From Anaeramoeba flamelloides (taxonomy: Eukaryota; Metamonada; Anaeramoebidae): 64,000 nt of DNA. The notes beneath the pieces are model-generated. The model had not been told where the DNA came from. It saw nothing but the letters and a program-made list of their open reading frames with translations, and made no database searches. The stretch lies in assembly GCA_027625915.1 (NCBI GenBank), contig JANTQA010000060.1, positions 868,001-932,000 on the forward strand, written 5' to 3'. Positions 10,330 through 23,326 of the stretch are shown here, one piece after another. The position numbers and the translations under genes were made by a program. How positions within the stretch are numbered: position 1 is the first letter of the stretch; every line of letters begins with the position of its first letter.

Positions 10330-13300
10330 AAACAGATAAAAATTTAATGTTTTTTGTTTATATAGATATTAAATTATTTACATAATAATAATAAATAATT
10401 TTTTACAAATAAATGATCAAAAAAACAATAAATTTTTTAAATTTAAAAAAAGAATTCATTTAATGAAATAATAAATCACTTTTTTTCAATAATCTATCAT
10501 TTTTCTTTTTTCTTTTTGTTTATTGTTAATATTTATAGTTAATACACACTTACATACCAGAAGTCCAATTAATGTAATAGAGTAAAGATTTTCAATCTAA
10601 TTTTTGTACATATTCCAAAGACACCCATTTTAATTATGATTGAAAATAATTATTTAAGATCTATTTTAATCAGCTTCAAGTAAACTTGATTAATTTTTTG
10701 AACATTTTTTTTTAATGAATATATTTATAGTTTTATTAAAATCGGGTTTTGAATCATGAAATATTTTTTTTGGGATAATTGAAACTAATCAAAAATAAAC
10801 AAAACCAAAAAAATAGAAAGAGAGTGTGTGTGAATTTTAAACAAATCTTTTCTTGACTAAAACACCAAAAAAGAAAGATCACCTTTCCAAATAAACTTGT
10901 TGAAATCAAGAATGAAAAAAAATTTTTCCACTAAAGTATATTTTTCTTATTTGTTTCTTTATCTTCTTAATTTGGATGAACCTAAACAAGCTATTATATT
11001 GTGTTTCCCCTTCTTCAGATTTATTATTATTTAACAAAACATTTTTTTTTATAATTATTTTACAAATTTTTTTTTTCATTTATTTGTTATCAAAATAAAT
11101 ATATACATGAAGACTGTTTCCTTGTTTCAAAGTAAAAGGGTTGAATTTTTGAAATGAAAAAAAAAAAAAATTAACCCTAAAAAGTTGAATTAAACAAAGC
11201 ATAACAAATTGTAAAGAATTGAAATTAAAATTTACAATGAACTTGAGTTTTTACAAATTGAAAGAAAAAAAAATTTTTTGAAAATGAAATATCTACGACC
11301 CATAAATATATTATTTCAAAATAAGAACTTGAAAAATATCTTATTTACTGGAATAAATTATAACTAAATTGATTTTTTTAAAAAAGGATTTTTTTATAAA
11401 CATCATAATTCATTTTCGGAATTGAAAATAAGTTATTTACCAAAAATTAATCTAAATACAAGTTTTCTATTAAAATTTAATTCTAAATAGAGCTCAGAAA
11501 ATAATAGGCATCCCAATCAAATGTATGGGATAAGTCTAAGAATTAAATGATTTTTAAATTGTTTCATCACCAATTTTTTGATTTACATTTTGATTTGCCT
11601 TTTTATAGTTGAAATTTAAATTGATGTGTTATTGTAAATATTCCATCACCTTGTTTCTTTAAAATATCCAAGTAGTTGGTTAGAGAAATTATTTTACATA
11701 TTCAATTTCCCAGAAAACAATGAATTCAAAATTGTTAATATATATTTACTTCTTAAAGTATTGAAAGAATTTGAAACTATTAATTGAATTATATTATTAA
11801 AATATTTTTTAATAGAGGGGCTGGTAAATAAACTATTGAATGTTGTAAAAATAAATAAGAATTATAAAAAAATTTTATTTTTTTTTAAAAAAAAAAATAA
11901 CGATTTAATAAAGTATCAAATTCATAAACAATATATGTATCCTTTGATTGTTACAGTATTTTCAGAGTTATTTGGTGTATTTTTTTTTTTTTTTTTTTGA
12001 AAATACATTATTTATTCGAGAGTTTGTTGAGATTGGTTTTAAAAAAAAAAAAAAAAATAAAAAAAAAAAAGATTATTAATTATCATTTTAATTAAAGGTT
12101 AAATTGTTTGAATTAAAATCCTTGAAAAAACATTATTATTATATATTTGATTGGTAAAATATTTTACAGTCAAATGAATAAAGTTGGAATATAAAAATTA
12201 CATGTGTTTAAATACTTTGAATAGATATTAGAAGAAAAAAATAAATTTTGGAAATTTTCAAAATTGAAATCATTTTTTCACATTTTTGTTTTTTTTTTTT
12301 TCCAATTATTTTTGTTGATTAATAGATAAATGTTCTGTAATAGTTTATTCTTATTGCAAGATCTCCAGTTTCTATATAAAACTCAAAATTTATAATACTA
12401 TTGAAACAGTGATAATAGTTGAGGTAAAAATCATATTGATTTTTCCATAGTTTAAATGAATTGGAAATAATTTATTGAAAGTATATTCAATAATAAATTA
12501 TTGGATTGTTTTAAAAAATATAAGAATTAAAAATTGCATTTTTTTGAATTATTTTTATTATCACTTTCTACGACCAAAAAAACCGAAAACAAAAAATAGT
12601 ATTTGAGTACTTCATAAAACTTTATTTAGAACACTAAATGTAACTCTTTTTGCAATTTTTTTAATATCCAGGATTTACTCAATAATTATTAACATATAAA
12701 ACCAAATGTGATATGTTTGTATGTCCTTTCTATGGATCTGGTTGTTTTTTTAATAGTTTTGGAATTCGAGAAAAATTATTTTGTTCAAAATCATCAATTG
12801 GTTAATTTTTTCATTTTTTTACAAAATTAAATTATTTATAAACTAATCGATTTTCCCCGAGTATAAAATCATTTTTCAATTTTCAAATCCTTAGAGTGGC
12901 AATCAGTTTTTTAATATTTTCATGTGATGTATATTTACTTGAAAATAACTTGTTTTTTGACTAAAATAGTGTTTATAATAATTGTAAAGATAAAATTTAA
13001 GTTACATTTGCGAAATAGAATTTTTGGAGTTATTATAACAATTGTGTACGGAACCGATTTACTTTTATGAGTAGCATACTTTTAATTTGAGCATTATTCC
13101 TTTGGGAGACTAATCAATTAACTTTGAGAAATTATGAAAACAACTTAAATAAGTTCTTAATAACAATCCGAAATAATAAACATACTTGAGACTAAAATGG
13201 GAAGATTTTTTGGACAGTTAATAAAAATTAATAAATAATATCAAACAATTTTTACTTCAATTTTTTTTATAGAATTTGCTTGATATCTCTATTTTAAAAC

Positions 13301-14767
13301 AGTTTTTAAGAAAGAATATTTTAAAGATCAACTAATTTTACAAAGTTTCTTAATATTTAAATCAATAAAATGACATTTTGGAAACTAAGTAAGGAAAGGT
13401 AAAAAAATAAAAAATGAATCAAAAATTTTAAAACATTTATTTGAATTTCAAAGATTTTTTTTTGAAATATTCCTGATTATTTTCATTTAGGATTCTTTTT
13501 TAATTCTCTGTAGAACAGAAAAAAGGTACAAAACAAATAATTAAAGATCTCAAACTGTAATCTGTGTCTTTGAAAACCCTTCTAATTAAAAAAGAAAAAG
13601 GAAATTTAAGGATTACGTTTTTTGGTGAAAACAGTGAAATAGTGTATAAAATCACCCTTGAATAAGTTATGAAATCGAAGTAATATTTGTCCAAGGAGAA
13701 TTTCTGCGAGAAAAAATGAGAAATTTTCACAATTTCAACAATTTTCATAATTTTAACCTTGTTTGATCATGCTAAATTTTGATTTTAATATTTTAGAATT
13801 TCCATTTCAACTTTCAGAACTCACACTATTTTCTAGAGCTGTTCTACATATTTTTTAAATTTGCTTTTACAAGTTTGAAATGTTCTCTATTTGGACTTGT
13901 ACTTGAAAATCCCCAAAAGCCATTTTTAGCAATTATTTTTTTGTTATTTTCAATTTTACTTTTCATTGAAAAACCAAGAAAAAAAGTCTTCATGAAAATA
14001 TAAAGATGACAAAAAAATTTTTTTTTTTTTTTTGTCCAATTTTTTCCGAATGAAAAATTATTTTGAGGGAAGTGAAAGTGAAATAACACAATTACTCGAA
14101 TCTCTTGAGGGTGGAAACGTAGTCTTAAATTGTAGAAAATCCAAAATCGTGAAATCACGATCAATGTTAAACATGTATTAAAAATTTTGTTCCAAACCCA
14201 ATTTTAACCACCAAAAAGTTAAGTGAAAATTTTTTCTTATTTTGTTCTTGTGCAACAATAATTGAAAATTATTTTAAAAAGTTCAAATTATTTCTACTCA
14301 TCTAACTTCTTTTTGGGTTACTTTTAATAGTTTTTGAAACTAGGGAAGTACACCTTTTTTAATCTCGTTACAAGAGTTATTCAAAAAATACCCAAAGAAA
14401 TTACTTACCACGGGTTTATGAGAATAAAATCAAATTGACCTTACAAGTTGATCACAAAGTGTTGAAAAAAAGTGTTGTTGTAAATGTATCAAAATTTCAA
14501 TTTCTTAATTAAGATAGTTCAGATCTTGGTGTTTTTTAAGTTAATAATTATTCAATAATTTTCCAGAATTTGAAATAAAAATTTTCTTTTATTAATTAGA
14601 AAAGTACCAATATTTTTCAACTCTTTCAATCATTGTATAAGATGTAATAAATGAATATATGAATGATCGTTTAAAAGAGATACTTGAGTTTTAATTGAAT
14701 TCAAAACGAACTCTATTTGAGAATTTTCATTTTTTTATTATTTTTTTAAAAGATAATCTTTTCCAAA
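10330..14767. other. Intergenic spacer between RapGAP and kinase genes
   Basis: 4.4 kb of A/T-rich sequence with long homopolymers (for example 11977-11998 and 12041-12070). The minus-strand open frames at 13500-13748 and 13844-14164 have no recognisable domain or exon context, and I do not call them genes. Confidence 0.55.
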
Positions 14768-14919
14768 ATGTCTAAGAAGCATCATAAAAAAAAACACCAC
14801 AAAAAAAAGAAAAAGAAAAAGAAAAAAAATTTACTTCCAGAAAAAGAAGAAGGAATGATTATTGGACAATATGTAATTCGATTCATATTTTTAAAAAAAC
14901 CAGCTTATTTTTTCTTTTA

Positions 14920-14952
<33 letters not shown>

Positions 14953-17900
14953 AAACAATTGAAAATTCAATCTTCTTTCTTGAAAACTTGTTTTATTTAA
15001 ATTTAATCTTGATCTTTTACTCTCCTGTTTAGCAACTTGGAGAAGCCATTGGTGAAGGTGGATTTGGGAAAGTTTACAAGGCAATTAATTTAGAATCTGG
15101 AGAGTTTGTTGCTGTAAAGTCCATTCCATTGAGCAGGATTCCAAAATCTGAGCTTAGTTCAACCGTCATTGAAATTGATTTATTAAAAAAACTTGATAAT
15201 CCGTATATTGTCAAATACCTTGGTTCTGCAAAAACAAAGACTCACTTGTATATTATCCTTGAGTTTATTGAGAGCGGATCTCTTCAAAAAGTATTGAAAA
15301 AATTTAAAAAGTTAACAGAAACATTAGTTGCTAAATACATTTTTCAAACTTTAAAAGGATTAGTTTATTTACATGAGCAAGGTAAAATTTTCCGATTTAT
15401 CAACAAAAAAACAAAAAAAAAAAAAAAAACAAAGAAATTTTCAATCATTAATGTTTTGGTAAGTGAATAAAAAAAAACGAAGAAATTGGCTTTTACTGAA
15501 CTTTAAATTCTCTCTCTTTCCTTTTTATAAAAATAAAAAAAATAGGTGTTATTCATCGCGACATTAAAGGTGCAAATCTTTTATCAACAAAAGAAGGCTA
15601 TATCAAATTGACTGATTTTGGTGTTTCAACAACTCTTGGTAAAATTGACAACGATTCCGCTGCTTTAGGTACACCGTATTGGAGTAAGTCCTTCCAGATC
15701 CACAATTATTATATTATTTTTTTTTTTTTTTTATTATTATTTTTATTTTTCCTCAACACCAAACGAGAACGATCAAAAACAAACATTTATTGACAAACTA
15801 TTGTAATGAATCTCAAAAATCCAAAACCTCTTGAATAAAACACCAATAGTGGCACCAGAAGTCGTTGAATTACAACCATCGGCCACTTCGTGTGATATTT
15901 GGTCTGTAGGTTGCACAGTTATTGAATTGTTAACAGGGAAGCCACCGTATTTTGACCTTGCGCCTGTGCAGGCATTATACAAAATCGTGCAAGATGATTG
16001 CCCACCTATACCCGAAGGCGTTAGTCCAAATTGTAGGTCTTTTCTTTTGGAATGTTTCCAAAAGGATCCCAATTTAAGAATCGGTGCAAGAAGATTAATA
16101 AAGCATGCCTGGATGAAAAAGGCGGAAAAGGATTGGAAAAAAATAAAAGAAAAAGAAAAAGAAAATGAATCTGATGAGGAAGACTTTAATTTTTCTGAAG
16201 AAGACGAAATAAAAAACCAAAAGGATCAAGAATTAGATTCTTTTGATAATTCTGATGATTTTGGTGACATGGATGGTTTTGGTGATATTGGCAAGTATAA
16301 TATCTCTCTCCTTTCTTTCTTTGTTTTTCATTTTTTTCTTCATTTTTTTTTAAAAATTTTATAATAATTCCACATCAATTTGACTTTTTACTAAAAAATT
16401 TTGAAAAAAAAACATTGTGCTCAAAGGGAAATTTACTGATTTCTTTAAGGATATCAGGATTCTATATACTGTTTGTAATTAATATGTTTTGGATTTTTTA
16501 CTGAATTGTATTCAAGGTAATTTAATCGATCAGTAATTTTTTTTACAAGAAAAATATACTTCTACCCTTAAAACGATAATTAAATTTTCAAATTTCAAAA
16601 AATGATTTAAAAACTATTTAAAATAATAGATAAATTCATCAAATATATATATTTTTTGTGAAAAAAAGAGATTATTCAAAGTTTGGCCAGTTTTCACTAA
16701 TTTGTATATTTTGTTCACTAATTAAAAGAGTTTTAATAAATTTAACTATTATTAATGAAAATATCTTTGTCAACCCAAAAAAATAAAATGAGATAATTTT
16801 TTATTTTATTTTATCCAAAAAAATTGAATAATAAAATTCTTACTGCTCCATTTTTTGGATTTTTTTTATGAGTGTTTAATGAGTTTTAAAGTTATTTTTT
16901 TATGAATAAATTAAAAATAAAATTTTTTACAATTTTTTTTTTGATGTTCGTGAATTTGAATATTATCTTGAGTTTTTAAAATTTTCAAGAAATATATCAG
17001 ATTATCAGTATTTTGGAATATTTTCAAAAATTACCAATAATTTCATAAAAAAACAGGAAACCATTTGATAATCTACAGAATATTGAAAAGTTAATTCCTC
17101 GAGAAATTTCTCGATTTGTTATTAAAATTCTCATATTTATGATTATCCTTAATATGTTATTATTTCCGAAATAAATTTCTTTTTTGTTTGAAATATTTTT
17201 CTTGAATTCTTGTTTTAAAAACAGAAAAAATCAGTGAAATAATATAATAGAAAACAAAAAATGAAGATTATGTCTTGAATATCAATATAAAAAAAATAGT
17301 ACCAATTCTTATTTTTTGAATTTTTTACTAATCTTTTATCGTAGTATTTTGTAATAAATTGAAAGTTTCACCCACAAAAACTTTTTTTTTTTTTTCTCGA
17401 ACAGAAGTAACCAAATTTAGGTATTTTTTTTTCACTATATAGGAGATTTATTTTCAAAGAAAAGCCATATCATAGCCAAAAAGAATTTAGAAAATCATCT
17501 TTAGGTAATTATAAGTTACCTTGATTTTAATTTTGCTCAGAACAAATTGCAAAAAAAGAACTTTTCCATTTTAGGAAATTGTTTTTTTCAATAGTAAAGC
17601 TTAAATTGAATTTCATGAAAAAATTCCTTCAATAGACTCAATATCTTTGGGTTTGCCATATAAAACAAAAGATACCAAATCTCGATTAATTTTCCAAAAC
17701 AGTTTTAGTTACAAAAAAGACGAGAAACTCAAAGTAACAGAATTTTCATGTCTTAAAAAATAAAACAGCAAATAAATTTAAAAGGTCTATAATCTTTACC
17801 TTTTTTGTTATCTTCTCAAATTTATCTGAATCTTCTTGAGCAAAACCAAAGACAAAGGAAATTGCATAATAAAATTTTAATACATTTTTTAGAGATAATT

Positions 17901-20900
17901 CAACAAAATCTCTTCATAAATTAACCTGGATCTAGAAACACGAAATTTGTAAAATCAAGATCTTTCAAAAATTATTATTTAAAAAAGAATGAAGACAAAA
18001 AAAATATCTTTAAAAACAGAATTTTTTTTGTTTAACTTTTAAAAAGTTGGCTTACTCTAACAAAAAACTTTAAAAAAACAAAAATCTTTAGAGATCTTAA
18101 TTCCAAAAAAGTTTAAAAAGAAGACAGAATATTTTCATTACTTTTTGAAATAACAAATCATAAAAATCACAGAAATCACAGAAATCACAAAAACCAGAAT
18201 CTCAAATTTTGATAACTTTTTGAATTTTATTTCTCAGAAGCCAATTCTGCCACTTTGGTGTTTTACTAATTCTAAATTAGTTATACAGTGGTGTATTCAA
18301 AATGATAAACTTTGAAATTATCCAAAACTAAAAGACTTCAGTTTCTGTGATTTCTGTTAATTGAAAATAAATTAATATTCAAATAAGATTTTTCATCGAA
18401 ATAAAATATTGCTTTTTCACACTTGATAAAATACATTTTTTTATCCAAAAAATACTTATTTATTGTCAGAAAAGAAAATTCATAACTTTTTTTTTTGAGA
18501 ACATGAAGAAGATTTCATTTAAGTGAATATGATTTAAAGTCTTGGATCTTTGAAAAAAAAATGATCTCGGAAAAAAAATATAAAATTAAACCTTTCTCTA
18601 CATGCATATATTTTTTACCCCAAATATCGAATAAAAAGAGTCTAAAAAGTTTAAAAATGGATCATTGGAATAAATAAAAAATTTTTTAGTATTTTTTGAT
18701 CAATACAAAAGTAACAAGCATTAAAATTAATATTAATATTTTGAAAAAAATAGTCAAAATTTAATGATATAAATTATTTTTAATCCAGTTTTTTTATCAT
18801 TAATCAACTATTTATAATTATCTGTTTATTATTATTTATTAAAACTAATCTACTTATTAAATTTTGAGGAAAAAACTAAAATTTAATTTCAAAATTCCTC
18901 TTTAAATTTCAACAAAAAATACAAAATAAATTGTAAAGTTTAGTTACATACATATATATATATATCCCTTAGCACGCCAAATAACCTAAAAACATTTCAA
19001 ACAAAAATTTTAATTTGAAATGTTATCAAAGGATAATAAGGTATAGAATTAATAAACAATTATCTTAGAAAGAAAATTTTATAATTAAAAATTGTATAGT
19101 TGTTTAAAATAAAAAAATAACTTGAAAAAAATTTTCAACATCGGGAATTTTTTTTTGGTTATTGTGATTTTATTATTTTTTCCAAATTTTGTCAAAATAA
19201 TTTTTTTTTTTTTTTTGAAAAGTTTGTCTAGACATCAAAAACTTCTTAGTTTTAACATTTAAAACACATCATACTTTACTGGAAATTTTTTTGGGGCCCT
19301 TTGCACCCCAAAATTGCCTAAAATGCTTGATTAAATAATTTATTCATTATAAAAGTTATTATAACATCACCTAGAAAATTTGTTTTATCTACTGATTACT
19401 ATTCAATATCAATATCTATATTAGATTCTAAATAATTTAAAAATAAAAAAAAATATAAATTAAATTTGAAAAAAAAATCAAATTTTTTTTTTTCATTGCA
19501 AAACTTTACAATTTTTTTCAACATGATTTTTTTTTAAATTTTAAATGATTTGTCCAATAGTTCGAGTCAGATTAATAATTGATTTTTTTTTTTTATTTTT
19601 TACAATTTTTTAATTTTTGACTTTTTAAAATCTAGACATAAAATAAACAATATTGTTGAATTAGAGACCATATATCAAAACTTATTTAACAAGATCTGTA
19701 TTAATTTATTAAGGAAAAATCCAAATATTGCAAATATATTATTCAAATTTTTACCAATAACAAAATACAATAAAAAAAATTTGGTTTCAGAGATTATTTT
19801 ATTATATTGGAATAATATTTAAGAGTTATTTTTTATTTTATTTTAAATTTAGGTATAAATATTTTATTGATTAAAAAGTAATTTATATTTGTTTTATTCC
19901 AATTTAATAAATTGAAATTATTTTACAATTTTTTTTTTTTTTTGACTTTCAATTATTATCTATTGCTAAAATAAAAGTTTTAGAAAATTAATCATATTAA
20001 AAATTTAATTTTGGCCTAAAGAAATAAATTTCATTTTTCTCTTAATGGGATATTTATTGAAATTTTTTCTCGAAAAAAAAATTAAATTTCAAAGTAATTT
20101 ATTTTTTTATTTATTTTTTTTATCATAAAATTAGCAAAATTTTTTGGTGGTTATTATTAATAAATTAATGTGTTGAGTTTTGAATTACTATTAATGTAAT
20201 AAAATTTCTGATTTAAAAAAATAAAATAAAAATCTTTAAAAAAAATGTAAAAATGAATAATTATTATTTTTTTTTTCAATTTCAAAAAAAAAATCAATAA
20301 CTTAACTACTTTATCTTTGAACTATTTTGACTTTTTATTATAATTCAAATCTGGATTAAAGACAAATAAGAAAATTAATATATTAGTAGATCAATATCAT
20401 TTTAAATCTAATTTAAAACACTTGATGAAATTTAGGCAAATCCGGGGTGCTAAGGGATATAAGCTAAATTTCAAAAATAGGGGCAGATTTTTCATCAGAA
20501 AAAAATTTGTTTAATTGTTTTTTTTTATTTGAATAATAATGTATTTTGATAAAGTGTTTAGAGAGAATAACCAATATAGATTAATAAATAAAAATATAGT
20601 GTAATCATTTTATTTTTTGAAAGACAAATGAAAAAAGAAAAAAATAATAATAGCAAAGTTTACCCCTAATTTTGAAATTTGGCTTATATTATTATTATTA
20701 TATTTAGATGTATGTGTGTATATAATTACATAATTTTTTTTTTTTTCATTACTTTCACTTCATATATTTATTTCTATATTAAGATGTTTTTTTCTATTTT
20801 CTCAATAACTCATTAACCAACTAATTCTTTCATTAATCTACTATTTTTAAATAAAATAATTATCTAAATATAATTAATAACAAGATTAAAACCATTAAAA

Positions 20901-23252
20901 TTAAATAACCAATTTGGAAAATCTATAAGAGATGATTTAATGGGGGGTTTTGATGAGCTAGATGATGATGATGATGAAGCAAATTTAACAAAATTAAAAG
21001 GTGAAATAAATTTAAAAAAAGTGGATGGCAAAGATCGACTTGATCTTTGGAAAGAAAAATCGAATAGTGACGAATCTTCTGATTATGATTCAGATGATAA
21101 AGATTTTGAACAAAATAAAAAAAGTTTAAAATCTGGAACGAGAAATAATCAAAAAGAGATTATTAAGAAATATGAAGAAAAGGATTCTGAGGAATCTGAT
21201 TGGGGGGAAATGATTGGTAGTGATGATGATAAGATTGACACCAAGGGTGGAATTAATACGGATTTTGCACAAAAATTAAAAAATAAGATTAAAGAACAAA
21301 AGCATCAAACAAAAACAGTAAAAAGAGAAAAGGACAAAGGTAAGGGCAAGGGCAAGGGCAAGGGCAAGGGCAAGGGCAAGGGCAAAAAAAACACTGACAG
21401 TACTGATTCAGATTTCAATTCTGATTCTGAGGATATCAATTTTGATCTTGAAAGCTCTGAGAAGGAAAATGATAAAGAGCACACTGGTAAAAATGAAGAA
21501 CGTGAAAGGCACCAAAGACAAGGCAGGACTGTGATTAGTTTGATTGAATCTTTAAAGCCATCTTCCACTGAACAAAACATTCTTCGGGTCTGTGACAATT
21601 TATGTGTGATCTTTCAGCATTTACCAAGAACAAAGGATTTTTTGATTCAATATCATGGTGTGATCCCAATTTTAGAAATGCTGGAAGGTGACAACCCACT
21701 AATTTTGCATTCAATTTTAAGGGTCGTCAACCAAATTATGGACAACAATGAAAATATCCAAGAAAACTTATGCTTAGTTGGTGGTGTGCCATTGATCATG
21801 AAGTTTGCATCGAAGAATTATTCGAATGAAATTAGAGAGCAGGCATCTCAATTTATACATCAGGCATGCATGTCATCTTCTTTAACATTGCAAATGTTTA
21901 TTGCGTGCCGGGGGTTGCCCGTTTTAGTTGACCTGTTAAAGGTCAATTATAAAAACCACAAGCCAATTGTTTTGAGAACTATTCAAAACATTAATGCTGT
22001 CTTCCGTTTGCAATCACAGACACCAAAAAATGATTTTTGCCGGTTGTTTGTTAAGGCCGGATTATTAAGCCCGCTGCTTGATGTTTACCAAAGAGTGATG
22101 GATGACACTGAAGAGGGGATGTCCAAAGTGCTGTTAAATTTGTCCAAGCTATTATTTACCTTTTCCCAGGCAGACACCATCGTTAAAATCCACTTTTCAG
22201 AGAGCAAGGTGTTGAAAAAACTATTCAAGCTATTGCCAAAGATCGAAGACAGCGAAATCTTATCTCTAATGCTCAAATCTATTAAAAACATCTCCTTCCT
22301 GTTGGAAACCCAAGAAAATTTAGTTAACAATGGCGCGATCAGGGTTTTGATCATCATTTTAAACGAACAGAAGGCCGCAAAGTCGAAGAGATTAACGGAT
22401 TTCCAGAACCAGATCCTCTCCACAATGTTTAATCTCTGTAAAGTTAACTCCAAAAGACAAGAAGAATCTGCCAAGGCGGGAATTATACCACATTTGCAGC
22501 AGATCATTTATGACGAAACATCGGCAAAGCATTTCGCCTTCCCAATTATCTGCCTATTAGCCAAGTCTTCAAGAGAAACCAGAAAGGAATTGGCAAAATA
22601 TGATGGCGTCAATTTCTATATGTATGTATTGAAATTTGGATATTGGAGAATACATGCATTGGACGCGATCGCAACTTGGTTAAAGGATTCCAAAAGTGTA
22701 GTTGAGCCCATTCTATTAAACCAGAAAAAGTACATTTTAACTCTTGTGAAATTGCTTACTGAAACCTCAACTTATTTGCTCGGCAACATTTTGAAGCCAT
22801 TTTTAACAATTGTGGGGCTGTCAATAGAGCTAAATAAAAAATTGACAAAGTATGGTATCATCCCAGTAATTAAAAGCCATCTAAATCATAAAAATGCAGA
22901 TGTTAGGATCGACCTTTTAAAAATTTTATTTTCCTTGGTGAAGCACGGAGACCAGAAAATAATTTTGAAAGAATTTTCTTACGAAAACTTAAAACGTTTA
23001 AAAGAAAGAGAAAAGAGTGTCATCGCTCAAAATATGTTAGGTTTAATCCAAGATTTGATTTATCCTTCAAAAGGTAATCAAAAGCCATTGAAAAAAAAAT
23101 CTTCCAGAAAAAATATCGAAGAAATAGACATTGATTCTTTTCAAAAAAAAATAAAAAGAAATTCTGATGAGAAAGAGAAAAAAAAAGGACATAAAAAGAA
23201 AAAACATGGGCATACAAGAAGATCTTCAAAACTTCACAAAAAAAAGCATTAA
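14768..23252 (+). CDS. sepA: SepA/Cdc7/MAP3K-epsilon-type protein kinase with C-terminal ARM repeats
   Basis: Predicted 1119-aa Ser/Thr kinase. Exons are 14768-14872, 15033-15381, 15546-15683, 15850-16294 and 20930-23252; every junction keeps frame. The N-terminus is poly-His/Lys. Kinase domain is about residues 36-290: G-loop GEGGFGKV (42-49), VAVK with Lys64, HRDIKGAN (155-162), DFG (175-177) and GTPYWMAPE (193-201). All catalytic residues are present, so it should be active. An acidic linker follows. ARM/HEAT-like repeats span about 546-1056, with family-typical [15 protein letters not shown] and ALDAIATWL. The tail is Lys/Arg-rich. Kinases of this layout (fission yeast Cdc7, Dictyostelium SepA, plant MAP3K-epsilon) act at spindle poles in septation/cytokinesis signalling, usually below the GTPase Spg1. 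The role here is inferred by homology. Confidence 0.88.
18965..20457 (+). mobile_element. 1.5-kb TIR DNA element, copy 1
   Basis: The left end reads TCCCTTAGCACGCC and the right end GGGGTGCTAAGGGA, so the terminal inverted repeat is about 11-14 bp. It sits in a (TA)n tract on the left with TAT on the right, suggesting TA-type target preference. It is nearly identical to the reverse complement of 23321-24812. It contains the region corresponding to a 91-codon open frame, but no recognisable transposase, so it is probably non-autonomous. Target-site choice resembles Tc1/mariner-like elements, but the family is not assigned. Confidence 0.85.
20461..20685 (+). mobile_element. Small internally deleted copy of the 42616-43707 long-TIR element
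   Basis: The ends are AAGCTAAATTTCAAAAATAG and, on the right, CCCCTAATTTTGAAATTTGG. Both ends and the adjacent subterminal sequence (AACCAATATAGATTAATAAA) match the larger element. At 225 bp it looks like a MITE derivative. It lies three bases from the end of copy 1 of the 1.5-kb element. Confidence 0.8.
21339..21386 (+). repeat. GGCAAG hexamer array encoding Gly-Lys repeats
   Basis: Eight consecutive hexamers, the first GGTAAG and the rest GGCAAG or nearly so, encode an alternating Gly-Lys stretch in the linker of the kinase protein. The frame stays open, so copy-number changes would be tolerated. Confidence 0.9.
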
Positions 23253-23287
23253 TTTTTTTTTTTATTTAAATTATTGACAGAATATTA

Positions 23288-23320
<33 letters not shown>

Positions 23321-23326
<6 letters not shown>

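Larger units (their letters stand above)
16295..20929 (+). other. Giant intron (4635 nt) between kinase and ARM exons
   Basis: The donor is GTATAA after ...DGFGDIG and the acceptor is ATAAG at 20929. The joined codon is Lys346, then [16 protein letters not shown]. It contains a tandem AAATCACAG array (about 18163-18190), the 1.5-kb TIR element (18965-20457) and the small element at 20461-20685. Confidence 0.75.

Noticed and set aside
13500-14164. Two minus-strand open frames of 82 and 106 aa
   Set aside because: No domain, no exon continuation and composition like the surrounding spacer.
21339-21386. GGCAAG array as a possible telomere-like or regulatory repeat
   Set aside because: It is in frame within the kinase gene and encodes Gly-Lys repeats.
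21305-22507. Minus-strand open frames at 21305-21598 and 22085-22507
   Set aside because: Both lie wholly within the strongly supported ARM-repeat exon on the other strand and have no recognisable domain.
20940-23252. ARM-repeat protein as a separate gene starting at the ATG at 20940
   Set aside because: The open frame extends upstream of this ATG to an AG acceptor whose phase matches the kinase exon at 16294, and the known family has both halves in one protein.
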